A stretch of DNA of 64,000 nucleotides from Cunninghamia lanceolata (lineage: Eukaryota; Streptophyta; Pinopsida; Cupressales; Cupressaceae). The stretch spans positions 31,622,501-31,686,500 of the forward strand of contig BSBN01000213.1 in assembly GCA_027924645.1 (NCBI GenBank), given 5' to 3'. Shown here piece by piece: positions 24,068 through 35,584 of the stretch (positions are counted from its first letter, which is position 1; every line of letters starts with the position of its first letter). The notes below the pieces were generated by a model. The model had not been told where the DNA came from and did not search any database. It saw nothing but the letters and a program-made list of their open reading frames with translations. Position numbers and translations under genes: made by a program.

Positions 24068-25370
24068 TGATTAATTAATTAAATTAAGTTGTCTTGAATT
24101 ATCCATTTTTGGGCAACTTATATTTAATTAATTATTTTAGTAAAGTTGAACATTTTATTATAAAGGGACTTATTCTGGGGTCCAAAAAGCAAATTAAAAT
24201 AAAAAGTCACTTTATAAGGAAATAAAATATAATTTTCTAGAAAGTTCTAAAGGTGGTTACAAAATATAATTTCTAGAAAGTTTCAAACGGGTTATAAAAA
24301 GGAGGTTGTGAAGTGAGATTTTCATATTCTTGGCATTTCATTTTCTAATACCCCAGTTGTGGAGATTGATCAATTTTGTTCAACTTTCAGTCTAGAACAA
24401 AAACCCTATGAAAAATAATGGTTTCGAGGAAGGAAACCCTCCTAGCCAATTCCGGGTGGATTCATACAAGATTCACAAGTGTGCTAAATATTTTAAGATT
24501 TTTGGAGATCTAACGGGAATATCAAAAATATCTTTTTCAGATTGGCATTGTTTTCGATGGAGCTATAGGTTTGAGATTTATTGAAAATCATCTGCAAGCA
24601 AATATAAATCGATCTCTGGTATGTGTTAGTTTGGATTTGGTTGAATACCTTTGAAAATATATATATTAGACTGCTGGCCATACATTAAAAGTGAGCCATA
24701 TAGGTTAAAAGAGGCATGACACATTCCAAGGAAGAATTGTAGCCCTTTTGGAGTCTTTAATAAACTCCAAGACTTAGCTGCACCATTTTGAGTGGAGTAT
24801 TATATGAGCCGTGGCATCTTTGGGAGGCATAAGGGGCTGTAATAGCATCCATATGGCTCGGTATATGATATTTAATATATATTATCAAACTTATGCAATG
24901 CAGTCACATAGATATTTCCAGCATCATTCTATTGCATTTATCAGTGTTAAGTAATCAGCTCCAGCATAAGGTTTTGTACTCAGTTTGTATCAGACACTTG
25001 TTTGTAATCAGCACTATTACCAGGTTTCAGACTTCTCTCTCTGTACTTGGGACTCAACAATTTTATTTCTGCACTATTGAGGTTAGAATGTCTCTTTTTA
25101 GCTCTGTACATGCATAATGTTACATCAGTAATACAATCATAGTTTTATATTAGAATTTTGGGTTATTAGTGTTGACTTATCTATTATTGCTCTCTCATTA
25201 TGTTATCATGGGAAAGACTCATTTCCATGTTTGTTATGTAATAGACATTTTGTCAAACATTTGTTGAATTACACACAAATAGAAAACAGTTGGAATGCCA
25301 CAGCATTAGATAGTTGGTGTTTCATCAAACATTTGTTGAAGTACACAAAAAAATAGTTTGGCACATTACA
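24068..25370 (+). repeat. LTR-Z: 5' LTR of a plus-strand element
   Basis: The segment begins TGATTAATTAA and ends GCACATTACA directly before a primer site, which defines its 3' edge and plus orientation. A TATA box lies at 24292-24299 after a short U3 with two heat-shock-like elements. An internal direct repeat of about 90 bp near 25240-25350 shares CAAACATTTGTTGAA. The partner LTR is not in the window, because the element is cut at 25876. Confidence 0.7.
24235..24299 (+). promoter_or_regulatory. Two heat-shock-like elements upstream of a TATA box
   Basis: TTCTAGAAAGTTC at 24235-24247 is a perfect three-unit heat-shock element (TTC, GAA and TTC separated by two bases). A second, nearly perfect copy, TTCTAGAAAGTTTC, is at 24271-24284 within a tandem repeat of about 36 bp. 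The TATA box TTATAAAA follows at 24292. Heat-shock factors bind such sites, and heat-activated plant LTR elements use them. Actual heat response here is inference. Confidence 0.65.
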
Positions 25371-25371
25371 G

Positions 25372-25382
25372 TGGTATCAAAG
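25372..25382 (+). other. Primer-binding site, initiator-Met tRNA type
   Basis: TGGTATCAAAG one base after the LTR end matches the usual plant TGGTATCAGAG primer site with one change. It shows that the preceding 1.3 kb is a 5' LTR. Confidence 0.8.
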
Positions 25383-25610
25383 TTGGTTTTCTTGCCAGTC
25401 TGCTGGGTAGTTGATATTTATTGCATATCAGATTCAGCAATTGCACTTGTATGTCAATATTCAGCAGTTATTTATCAGTGTTCAGTGGCGCATTACAGTT
25501 CAACAACAACATGTTTTGAGTTTCAACAGTGATTTATCATTCAGAGGATTGTCAAAGCCTTGATTCTTCCAGGCTATGAATCATGGCATTATTCAATGAA
25601 GAAGATTTAG

Positions 25611-25876
25611 GAACACCCGCCTCAGTCAAAGGATGATCTATTTTGCATTTTGGAAGAAGTGGAGAGTTGTTTATTTATGGTAGATTAGTTTGACACTGAA
25701 ATTATGCCAAGAGTTGTGACTCCATCAGTGACTTCTTTAGTTAAGCCAGAGCTTATGAAACACCTAGATAAAGATGTGAGACTTGCAGTTACTTCTTGTG
25801 TTAATGAAATTACAAGAATAACAGCCCCAAAAGATCCTTATAATAGCAGTATCATGAAGGAGATATTTTAGTTGAT
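25611..25876 (+). pseudogene. PDS5-like: Captured fragment of cohesin regulator PDS5
   Basis: The plus-strand translation matches the N-terminal HEAT-repeat region of plant PDS5, the protein that binds cohesin and controls sister-chromatid cohesion. The run LVKPEL, DKDVRL, EITRITAP and PYNSS followed by KEIF is the recognisable signature. About 88 codons are present in one phase. They begin at EHPPQSKDD after a stop at 25608 and carry stops at 25686 and 25869, the last replacing the Gln expected before LIV. It sits 230 bp after a retroelement primer site, in the place of gag, and is cut by the next LTR at 25877. This fits capture of host sequence by a retrotransposon. A broken host gene beside a chance LTR is the alternative. 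Confidence 0.75.
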
Positions 25877-27060
25877 TGTAATGTCCCTTATAGGAACAAT
25901 ACTAATTTTACCCTAAATTATCAATTTCCAAGCAAACAAAGATTTAGAGAGTACCTTGGCTTGATTTAATTCCTGCAAACAAGTTAGAAAATACTTACAA
26001 TAATATTTCTCACAGTCAAGTTAACATGATTAACAAACTCATAATAGCATTATTAATCCAACTAAATCTAACTATCTAGGAGACTCAACCATAAGAGAGT
26101 TGAGGAACGTGACTTCGATGGGGTGTCCCAAATCCTCTACCCTAGGCCCAAGAGCAGATATACCATCCCCCTTGGCCTCATGTGGCACATGCCATCCATA
26201 TGAGTTGGTCTACCTAATGAGGTATCTGTTATCCTATTCCCCCTCATCTTGTCATTTCCTTTCCCTTTCTCTATGATTGGTTCCTTTGAATTTGCATGTC
26301 TATGATAGGAGAATGAGATCACAAAAGGGTGCCCCAAAAGCCATCTCTTATAAGCCCAAGGGAAGTACCCTTTGTACTCTTGTACCCTTTGTACCCCCTT
26401 GGCCCCAATGGGATTATTCAATCCCCTCTAAAGGAGTGGCGTACCTAGAAGAGTGCCCTATCACCGTTATCCTTCTTGCACCACATTTCCTCCATCATAG
26501 TAACCATGACATTCATACAAATTTCCATATTAACATATTAGTGCAAACGTACATGAAATTATGATAGATCTTACATTAGTGTACATGCACATTGAATAAT
26601 AAAACAACAATACATAAGCCTCGTTTCAATTCCTACCAAGACTGTTGCTATTCACTAAAATATACTCTTGCCTGATCGTTGGCTGCTTACTGGCAATGTG
26701 GTGTTTCAGACAAACATAGAGTAAATAGAATTATAAAGCAGTAGTATAGTGCATAACATAGAACATGAGTTTATATCAGTATTGCACAGAATAAAGCATT
26801 GTATTCATCCATTAATCATATCAATAGTACGGCACAATGTAACAACAAGATGAGTCCCCGAATACAAGTATCAACACAATATATAACTTCTGCCAAGGTT
26901 GGTTGAGATACCAACCGTTGGCAACGACTCCACAACTATCCAACCATCGGGGTTAACCCAATAACACTCCTAAACTTAACTATGCACAACATTAATTAAT
27001 CCATGATTATTTACTTGGTGGATTACGGCCGACTACCACTAACAATAATGACCGACTACA
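25877..27060 (-). repeat. 3' LTR of E-GP
   Basis: On the plus strand it begins TGTAATGTCCC and ends CGACTACA, next to a purine tract that belongs to the minus-strand element to its right. Read on the minus strand, a TATA box (CTTATAAGAG) lies near 26346, leaving about 700 bp of U3 and 470 bp of R-U5. The bases TTGAT before 25877 are a possible target duplication, but the other LTR is missing. The first 45 bp closely resemble the start of the solo LTR at 48382. Confidence 0.55.
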
Positions 27061-27079
27061 TTATCCCCCCAAAAAAACT
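27061..27079 (-). other. Polypurine tract of E-GP
   Basis: The minus strand reads a T run, then GGGGGGATAA, directly before the LTR start TGTAGTCGG. A G-rich purine tract in this place primes plus-strand DNA synthesis in LTR elements. Confidence 0.5.
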
Positions 27080-29290
27080 TGTCATCTTCCAGACGACTAC
27101 AAAACAAGACTCAGGAAAACAATTGTTTACAACTTTTTCGCTGTCTTATTATGGATGCAAGACATAGATCGCTGCCTTCAGAATACTATAATTGTCAGAT
27201 ATAACTGAACGATGACATCAGTGGTGACTTCTATAGTAGCAACAATTCCTCTGACTGTTTGATCACTGTGTTCCAACTTGCCGTGACTCGCCTGGGAATA
27301 TCTCCGTCAACATACCATTCTCCAATCGGCACTCAGACCAACCAGCTCACAAGTGCTATGTCCCTGAAAGTTGCACCTTAAGCAAGTATAATTCTCCTTG
27401 AAATCGTCTTACCTCTGAACTCAAGTCGACAGTCTTAATGCATATATGGGAGTCTTCAGATTTGTGCTCAATAAATATAACTCAGAAGAAGCCCACAGGC
27501 CAGCCTCCTTCCAGTCTGGACAAGCCTTCAAGGCTCTTGTCTACTTTCGCTCTCTCGTCTAATGTAGGCTCCCGTTCTACATCTTGACTACTTTCTCTCG
27601 TTCTTATGGCGTATTCCAACTTTGCGTGATCTACACCAAGGGGATGACATTCGATGTGTCTGGGCAGTCGACAAAATTTAGCACATCATGTGTCTCCGTT
27701 CTAAATCACCCAAATCGTACGACGGAAAACAAGGCTCATACAGTTGCAAAAAAAGAACTCGTACGGCAATTGAATCAATGACTTCGTATGGCTATAGTTG
27801 TACGGCAGTGAAACTTCAATCATTCATAGTTCCCATCTGCAATAGACTCTAAACGTCCTCAATGCCGGCAAATGACTGGCAATGCTACACTCGCAGGAAC
27901 ATCTATGCTTTTGCTTGTATAGATTTTCCCGTGAAGCTCTTCGATAATTGCACGTTTCAGTCATTTTTGCCTCTCTGCTAAATGTTGCACAAACACCAAA
28001 TTGCGCCAAAGCAAATACAATATCCCGTGTTGCAACAATTTCTATGATTTCGGATCTCTTCTTTAGAAACTGCAGCTTCAACAACCAATGTGCCTTGGAA
28101 TCATAAGTGTCAAACTGTTCCTGCAACTGAAAATTTTGAAACTTCTCTTGCGCATTGGAGATATTGAAGACTCTATTTCTGCTACTTCCGGTCTCTCGTC
28201 TCTAAAGCTTCCGCACGCAGTTGGTAGTGTCGCCCATACGCTGTCGTTTTCCAACCACAACCTGCCGGCCACTGCAGGGCTAAGGACTCGCCGCAATCTT
28301 TCTCACCTCCATATGTCCAAATAAATCTGCTCGGACGATCCAATGACAGAAATGGACTGGTCTTCTACGCAAACCACCAACACTGATAGTTACCGCTCCT
28401 TGTGTCGCACACACTCGTCCCTTAAAATCGTTCCATAGACTAGAATTGAAACCGTCCTTTTTCTTGTATTCAATATGCCTCAAGCTATCACTACCCAAAC
28501 ATTACTTTGTAACCTATATTCTTCTCTTGGCCCAATCATTCCCTTGTAATATACATTTTTCTCTAGGCCCACAGTGCACATAATCGATAGTTTCTTTGAG
28601 TGAAGTAAACTGTTATTTGCCGTTTGTTTATTTCCCTCAGCGGCGGCAATGATCAGAGGTGTGGACTAATGATGCCACAACACTTTGGATTTATTCCTGA
28701 TCTTCTTCTCTGTCGACGGAGCTTCTTTGATTGGCTCTCCCTTTTCCTGTCGAATGTCTAAGGCCTTACACTTACATGTCGATTGGGTATCTTCATCATA
28801 CACAGGAGGCTTCCGTCAAAGGAGAGATATCTGTATCTGTGAGTTGGTCGATGATTATCTCCAAGATGCATGCTTCATCGAGAGACTTCAACAGGTTGGC
28901 CAGGCTTCCAAGTGATAATCACCATCACTGTCTTACAAAACTCTTAATTTCTGGTCTTCTCGTCACAAAAAAGCTTTCTCCCGTCATATGGTCTTTCATT
29001 GCCAGAGATTCTTCCTTCTAGTCATACGGACGAGACTGAGTATGGTCGATTCCAATTTAACTGCACAAGTTTCTTTCGGTTTCTGCAATGTCTTATCCTC
29101 CACCTAAGGCCATAGTCATACAGCTATATATATATATATATTTAATTTATTTATTCATCTTTTATTTTTTTTATTTTTTTCTCTTTATATATATATTTTC
29201 AATTTTCTCTATTTTTTCCGTTTTTTTCCAATCTTCTATCCTTAGCAAACCGAATCCAGTTTTTCTATTTTTCTTTGGCGGGGTCCACGT
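27080..29290 (-). other. E-GP 3' non-coding region
   Basis: About 2.2 kb lie between the last E-GP frame and its purine tract. The sequence is richer in CpG than its surroundings and holds repeated TACGGC and GTCGAC-like words. Minus-strand frames at 27824-28498 lack any domain I recognise. No reverse transcriptase or integrase motif is present. A TA-repeat and T-rich tract lies at 29127-29230. Confidence 0.4.
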
Positions 29291-29291
29291 T

Positions 29292-30835
29292 TTATCTGCC
29301 TCGTAGATTGTAACAATTTCTTATGGCGTAGTCTGACCCCTGATATTTTCCCCTTTTTCCGGAATTTTGCTGTGGGGGTGATTTGCCAGTACAACAAGTA
29401 GCCATATCCTCCAATTTAAATATTTTAACTTCATTATTCGGAGACGTACCTTTATTGATTTTATAATCGTTGGCAAACTCGGATGCCTTTATTGGGACCG
29501 GAACTGTTGTCTTCAGCAAAAATAAACTATCTGACTTTTTAACATCATTTTTTCTCTATTGCTTTTCACCCATCGCCATAACTTTAATAAAATTACAAGT
29601 CGACAGAAATACTCTATAGTCCTTATTCCTTATGTATGGTCTCTTTCTGGCCGGTGTTTTCAATGTTGGGTTCCACTCGTTAGTTCCATCACCTCGATTC
29701 ACCTTGCTTGCCAATGGCTCCTCATACTTGATCACCTTGTCTGGTTCAAATTTATGCGCAAGTGTATCCTCTATCTAGGCATCATCCTCTATATATTCTT
29801 TATGTGTCGTTTCTGGTCGACTTCCCTCCCCTAGTCGACTTGTCTCTACTACTAGTCAACCTGGTGTACTGTCTATTATAGCCTCTCCTTCCTTATACTC
29901 TTCATATGCTTCTGGAAAAGCGTTACTTACGTCTTGCTGATTATTACTTTCCTCCCTTTTGTCACTCGTTACTGGTTCCCTCTTGCCAAGTGGTCGAGTG
30001 TTTGTCAATCCATCAAGTGCTTCATTCATCAACAATGTTTCACTCGGTCCAATGTTGCCGAGTGTTTCACTAGTCGCCCGAGAGCATTCACCAATTTTTC
30101 TTATTGAAATCATGTTACACTCCGGTTGGAAGAATTCATAGTCTTCCATCTGCCAATGAAATAACCCGTTCAGTGAATTTGTTTCGTCCTCCGAGCATTC
30201 CTGGAAGTCTAGAATACCTTCTTCATTTGGCTCTATAGTTTCCCTTTCTTCCTCCATTCTGCATCCTCCTTCAAATTCTGAATCTGATGATGCCAACTCT
30301 TCACTGACTGCTTGATTTACTAGGTCAATCACATATTTTTTCCCGTTGCTCTCTATGGATAGCCTGTTTCTCTTCCGCTTGTGATCTGCTCTCGCTGCCA
30401 CCAGCCATCCTCTTCCAAGCAATGTGTCGTACCCCCTCTTCTGCACCGGGATGACTACGAAGTTCAGCAAGAACGGATGTGTCCCGATCGTCACCTTCTA
30501 CGCCATCAATGTTCCCAACGGCTTGATGCCATGCTGGTCAGCGCCCACCAATTGGAATGTCGGTGGCCAGAGTGTAGGTGTCCCAAGACTCTTCCATGTT
30601 CTGGTAGTACGTTGACTATTGCTCCTCCGTCAATGATCGTGTTTAGGATTTTCCCTCCAATCTCTATTTGTACGATTGCTGGCTTTTTCCCGATGTTTAC
30701 CGACAGTAACATTGGGTCAATGACTTGTTCACCTTGCGATGGAGGCTCTACTATTAATTCCTTCCTTCGACCTTCCTGTCGCTGTCGTTGGTCATTATCG
30801 ACTACGTTTGTGATTGCCATTCCAAGTTGTGGCAT
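29292..30835 (-). pseudogene. E-GP aspartic protease with long unknown extension
   Basis: The frame 30835-30506 carries the retropepsin active site IIDGGAIVNVLP, preceded by a typical beta-strand lead-in. After a frameshift near 30500 the protease continues at 30494 with YDTLLGRGWLV. It then runs into an acidic extension that keeps one phase down to a stop at 29292, about 400 codons with only three stops. Reverse transcriptase would be expected here in an autonomous Ty3 element, but none is seen. The extension ends in a basic segment (KNDVKKSD through YNLRGR). Its role is unknown. Because the frame is well kept, it was probably coding until recently in element terms. Confidence 0.7.
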
Positions 30836-30838
30836 AGT

Positions 30839-31747
30839 TCAGAGGTCCGTCACCTTGATAGGTATGGTGGTTTGCAGTATCTGTCGAACAATATTGTTCT
30901 CCGCCTCTGATCGCCAAGAGGTACTTGGAATATCCAGAGCGGTATTCTCTTCCTTCGTCACCGCCCACTCCACTTCTGCTTTTGCTTCTTTCATTCTTTG
31001 TTTTTCTGTACGTGGATCTGGGTAGACAACCTTCTTTGCCTGGGCTCTGATGGTGACCACCAGTACCTCTTGGTTTTGTTCTTCCACATTCAGCATGTTG
31101 ATGCCTTTCTGCTTTGGGCAGTTGCTGTCTTCATGATCACCCGATCCACACCATTTGCACAGTCTTCCCCCCGAACCTTGACCATTGTGGCATTCCCTGG
31201 CAAAGTGGCCCCATTCATTGCACTTCCGGCATTATATCATGGGCCTCCCTTTACCATCGTACTGTATCTTGTTTCTCAGACTTCTGTTACTTCGGTAACC
31301 TCCAGGGGATGCATTGCTATTGTACTGGGGCTTCGGTGGTGTGGTTGGCATAGTCAACTGCTCTCCTTGTGTGAAGAGTACTTGTGTACTCCTTGCTTTT
31401 AGGTTGTATGGGCATTCCTTGATGGAATGTCCCATCACTTGGCAAATATCACAAAACAATTTTTTCGAACAGTTTGCCTTTGTATGACCTTCCCCCTTGC
31501 AATCCGTACACCCCAGTTCTCTGGCTTCCCTCGTACTCTCCTTGTCGGCCTTCAATTCTTTCATCATTCTCATCATGTCCTTTCTGAGTGCTTGCACGGT
31601 CTTGGACTCACTGTCGCTGTTGTCATCCGTACTCTCCTCCTCGTCCGTCTTCGTTTTCCCTCGGAAGAATGTTTTATTTTCACTCTATATCCATCGCTCC
31701 ATTGTACGCTTCATCATATGACGACGGAGTGTAAGATACCCAACTAG
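30839..31747 (-). pseudogene. E-GP gag C-terminal half with four zinc knuckles
   Basis: Reading leftwards, a basic and acidic linker (31700-31600) leads into a helical stretch (VQALRKDMMRMMKEL). Four CCHC-type knuckles follow: CTDCKGEGH, CDICQVMGH, CRKCNEWGH and CKWCGSGDH, each closed by Cys. A stop at about 31230 falls between the second and third. Zinc knuckles bind element RNA for packaging. All pieces share one phase, which continues into the protease. The capsid part of gag should lie to the right but is cut at 31747, where LTR-X begins. Confidence 0.8.
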
Positions 31748-34012
31748 TGCTATGAAAATTTTTCCTTACTTAAACAATTCCACTTGCTATCAATTCATCA
31801 ACTACGTCAATAACATAAAGATATACATCAAAGATAACTATGTGAATGAATCAACTTTAGAGTTGGGTACTTGTCTTGCTACTAGATTCAATCAACTTGC
31901 AATGTCTTATTACATGGAAAATGCTTTCAATAGCATGAAGTACAACTTAGTCAATGGAAATACAAAGAAAGGCCTTGAAGCCTTGGTGATTACAATGTCC
32001 TTCACACTTGATCAACTTAATCAACTCAGTGATGTCAACTGAATGTCAACACCTCACAATATCACAAGGGAGCATCACCTTGCTTATTGAGGGAGCATCA
32101 CCCCAACACTTGAAACTCGCAGGCCTCAAGATTACAAGCTCAACAGCTTTGCAGAGAGAATTTTGTCAAATGAACAGATGCCAAATGAATGAGAGAGCTC
32201 CTCCTTTTATAGGCCTTCCAAAGGCAATGAAGGCACGTTTTTCAATGCACAAAGAGGAACCAAGGCACGTTTCCCAAGAAGCATATCCATGGAGAATATT
32301 CCATCTGACAACTCACTCTGAGGTGGCAACCTTACCCACTGAACCGGTACGGATCCCAATATCATTTTGTTGACCAATGAGAGCTTAGGTACTTCTAGGC
32401 GCCCAATTGAGGTAGTTTCATCATGAACTTGCGCCTTACCACTGCTAGGCGCCAATTGAGATGGTGACTGCTAGAAGTTGCGCCTTGCTAGAGAAAAGGC
32501 TTTTCAATGATGTCTACTCACTTCCCAAGGTGCCTTTGACAAACAACTATGAATTCAAAGTCCCAAAGTGAGCAAACTCCTCAAGGTGTATCTTGAGTTG
32601 GTTTGAGGTGGAAATTGCGCCTACTCTTCTCCAACTTGATCATTTCCCACACTTGAAGTTCTTTAGTGCCACAAACCACTTGAATGAAAGAAATGTTAGT
32701 AGGCGCTGGGAATGGCAGAGTGTGACTAAAGGTGCGCCTAGTCTGGAAACTCCTTCTAGGCGCCAAAAATTGATGTGTTTTGCCCAAAGATGCGCCTAGG
32801 CATCATAACACTTCCTTGACTTTATCTTTCTCCTTTGCGTTCTTAGAGTAATGTTCATTTCATCAATCTACAAGGTAGGCGCTCATTTGGTCAATTTGAC
32901 ATTAAATTTGTAACTTAGCCAATACTTGTAATCAAGTCTTTTGATGCTCCTTAAACCTAGCGCCCTCATCTGGAGTATTAACATCCTGTTTGAGTCTTCA
33001 ACTTCTCTTGGGCGCACTCATTGATAGAGAAATGTCTAGATTAGCGCCTTAGGAAGAAAATGGTTTTGCCAAGCTCAAATCTTCAACACAAGTCACAACT
33101 AAATCAAACTTTCTTCTACCAAGCGCCTTTCACTATAAGTAGATCAAAAGTTGTTTCCCTTCTTCGGCGCACTTTTGGATGAGTCCAATATGCCAGGAGA
33201 AGAGTAAAATGGCGCCTTCACTTGAATGGTTCATCTTGCATGGATTTGGCGCCTAGTCTTGAGTTGCCACTCTCCCTGAAAAGCGCCCATACTTGAGGTC
33301 TTTGGAATGACATCAAACCCTTGCTTTACCAAGCGCCTTAGCTTACTGAGGAGTGAGGACATCATTCACCCACTGGAGTCTTGTTTTGGCGCCTACTCAA
33401 GCTGTGGGAAGGATGACTTTGAAGCATCTTATCACATCTCCTTAAGGTGCTCAACTAGACTCTAGGCGCCAAAATGACATGGCAAACTGCATGGGTTTCA
33501 AGACCAAGGGCCAAGAGATGATATTGCGCCTTGCTAGGTTTACGCGCAGAACTGGTGTCCTTCTGACTGGGCGCCAACTTTGGAGGATTCATAGTGGTTC
33601 TGGCACCTTGATCATAACTTCTCATCATTTCATCTCCTGATGGAGCGCCTTGTATCTGGATTGGATTTGAGGACTTGCTCCCACCTTAGGCGCACATTTG
33701 AGGAAGTTTCACTGATATCTGCGCCTAGCACCTTTGTGAAGATGTTCCACATTAGTCAAACTCTCAAACACTTGTAATTATTCCTTATTGATGCTCCCTT
33801 AAACTAGCGCCTTCTTCAGAGTACCTATACCATGTCTGGGTCTTCAATTTCATCTAGGCGCATTTATTTGGAACAAGATCCTTAGGCACATCTGGATGTC
33901 TGTGGAGAGGTGAATTGGCGCCCTAGTTGAAATGTTTAAGGTGCTTCAAGATATGATGTTTCTCTGCTAGGCGCTCATCCAGAAAGTACGTTTTGAAATG
34001 GGCGCCTAGACA
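31748..34012 (-). repeat. LTR-X, at the 3' side of E2
   Basis: It starts TGCTATGAAA and ends GCGCCTAGACA on the plus strand. On the minus strand a TATA box (TATAAAAG) at 32204-32212 separates an 1.8-kb U3 crowded with GGCGCC and AGGCGC motifs from R-U5. It sits 150 bp beyond the E2 integrase stop, where the E2 3' LTR should be. It does not resemble the LTR at the other end of E2 (40261-41945). The flanking five bases (ACTAG and ATTTC) do not match, so it is not a simple solo LTR insertion. Confidence 0.6.
32204..32212 (-). promoter_or_regulatory. TATA box of LTR-X
   Basis: The minus strand reads GGCCTATAAAAGGAG, a strong TATA context, followed by pyrimidine-poor sequence where transcription would begin about 30 bp on. 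Confidence 0.6.
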
Positions 34013-34164
34013 ATTTCCAGCTTATTTGTCCTAGACTTAACCAACTTTTGGGTTTTCTGACTTTAGAACCTGCAAAACAATCAAATGGAGTTAGTCAAAA
34101 CCCAGTTCATTCCCTTGTCATTCTAAATTAGCCTCTGAGAATGATCAATAGGCTAATCCATTCT

Positions 34165-35564
34165 TTACTTGATGATCAAGCCGGAAACGGGGACACGACA
34201 CAAATAGATCCCATTAACAGGAATCTCTTCGGGCTCACCATCCATAGTCTCCAGTTCAAAAGAGTTTTGTTGCTTACAGGAACGAATCTTGTAAGGACCA
34301 GTCCACAGTGATTCAAATTTAGTGTGTCGACCTGGCTTTGCAGCTCTTTCATCCCATTTCAACACTATTGAGCCAACTTCAAACAGGGGATTTGAAGTCT
34401 TTTTATCAAAACAGTCCTTGACTATTTTCTGGTGTTTCATCAGTGACTCATGTGCTTTTTCCCTTTTCTCTTGTACTTCCAGCAGTTCAGCAAGTCTGAC
34501 TTGCATGGGGCCATTCTCTTCAATCTCTATTTGTTTCAATAATTGCAAAGCAGGGATCTCTAAGCTCAGTGGCATTACTGCTGGTTTACCATAAACTAAT
34601 TCATATGGAGACATTTTTGTCACTTGCTTAGGTGTGATCCTGTCAGCCCACAGTGCTGTATTAAGCAGTTTGTGCCACTCTCTGTGATAATTTGTCCCTA
34701 TCCTCTTAATGAGTCTGATTAGGTTCTTGTTAGTAGATTCTGCCAGACCATTACCCTGAGGGTAATAATTTGAAGAAGTCTTCAAATAAATTCCATTCCT
34801 CAATGCAAACTCAGATATTTTTGTTCCCCAAAATGCCTTAGCATTATCTGATATTATGGTACAAGGAGGACCAAACCGAGCAGTAATACCTTCCAGAAAG
34901 TCTAATATCACCTTTTCTGTTGCTTCCTTGAGTGGTACTGCTTCACTCCATCTAGTAAAGTAATCTATGGCTGTAAGGATCCATTTGTGTCCCATACTTG
35001 ACACTGGATTTATCATGCCAATAAAATTGAGACCCCATTGGGCAAAGGTTCATCCACAATTATGGGGCTTAGAGGCATTGTTGCATTTCTTCTTTTCCCT
35101 GTATAAAACTGACAGGCCTGGCATTCTTTAACCAGCTGATAGCAATCTGTGAATAGAGTGGGCCAGAAGTATCCTGCTTGAGTCACTTTGATTGCTGTGG
35201 TCCTTGCTGAAAAGTGTCCACCTGAGGCTCCATGGTGTAACTCATGTAGTATTCTTTGAGCTTCATCTTTCTCTATACATCTCAGAAGTATGCCACCAAC
35301 ATTTCTTCTGAATAGGATATGGTCAATTAGTACAAAGTGGGCCCCTTGCTGCCTGTAATACCTTCTCTTGTCATGGGAGAGCTCATTTGGGAAAATCCCA
35401 TGCTTCATGAATTGTATTTTGTTTGTGACCCAAGAATCTTGATCAACCTCTTGTATTTTTAATACATTTTCACTTTCTGTTTCTTGTGTCATCATTCTCT
35501 CCATGTCTTGAGCCATATATTGGCACAATCCTTTGCCCCTTACTAACTTAGTGGGTCTGACCAC
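34165..35564 (-). pseudogene. E2 integrase
   Basis: The zinc-binding region (HELHHGASGGH and CQACQ) lies at about 35250-35110. One base of frameshift near 35030 separates it from the catalytic core at 35016-34165 (283 codons). In that piece Asp18 (AIDYFTRW), Asp57 (IISDNAKAF) and Glu93 (GLAESTNKN) give the DD35E triad. The C-terminal region continues with LKWDERAAKPGRH and ends VPVSGLIIK at a stop. The core itself has no internal stop. No chromodomain follows, as expected for a Tat-type element. Confidence 0.92.
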
Positions 35565-35584
35565 ATCATATTCAAGGATTTTTG

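Noticed and set aside
27824..28498. Overlapping minus-strand frames as a host gene
   Set aside because: No domain, frames change every 200-300 bp, and the stretch lies between E-GP coding sequence and its purine tract.
29088..29306. Plus-strand frame with Tyr/Ile/Phe runs
   Set aside because: Low-complexity translation of a TA-repeat and T-rich tract in the E-GP 3' region.
31748..34012. Simple solo LTR insertion
   Set aside because: Flanking five bases do not match, and it sits at the exact place expected for the E2 3' LTR, so a recombination origin fits better.
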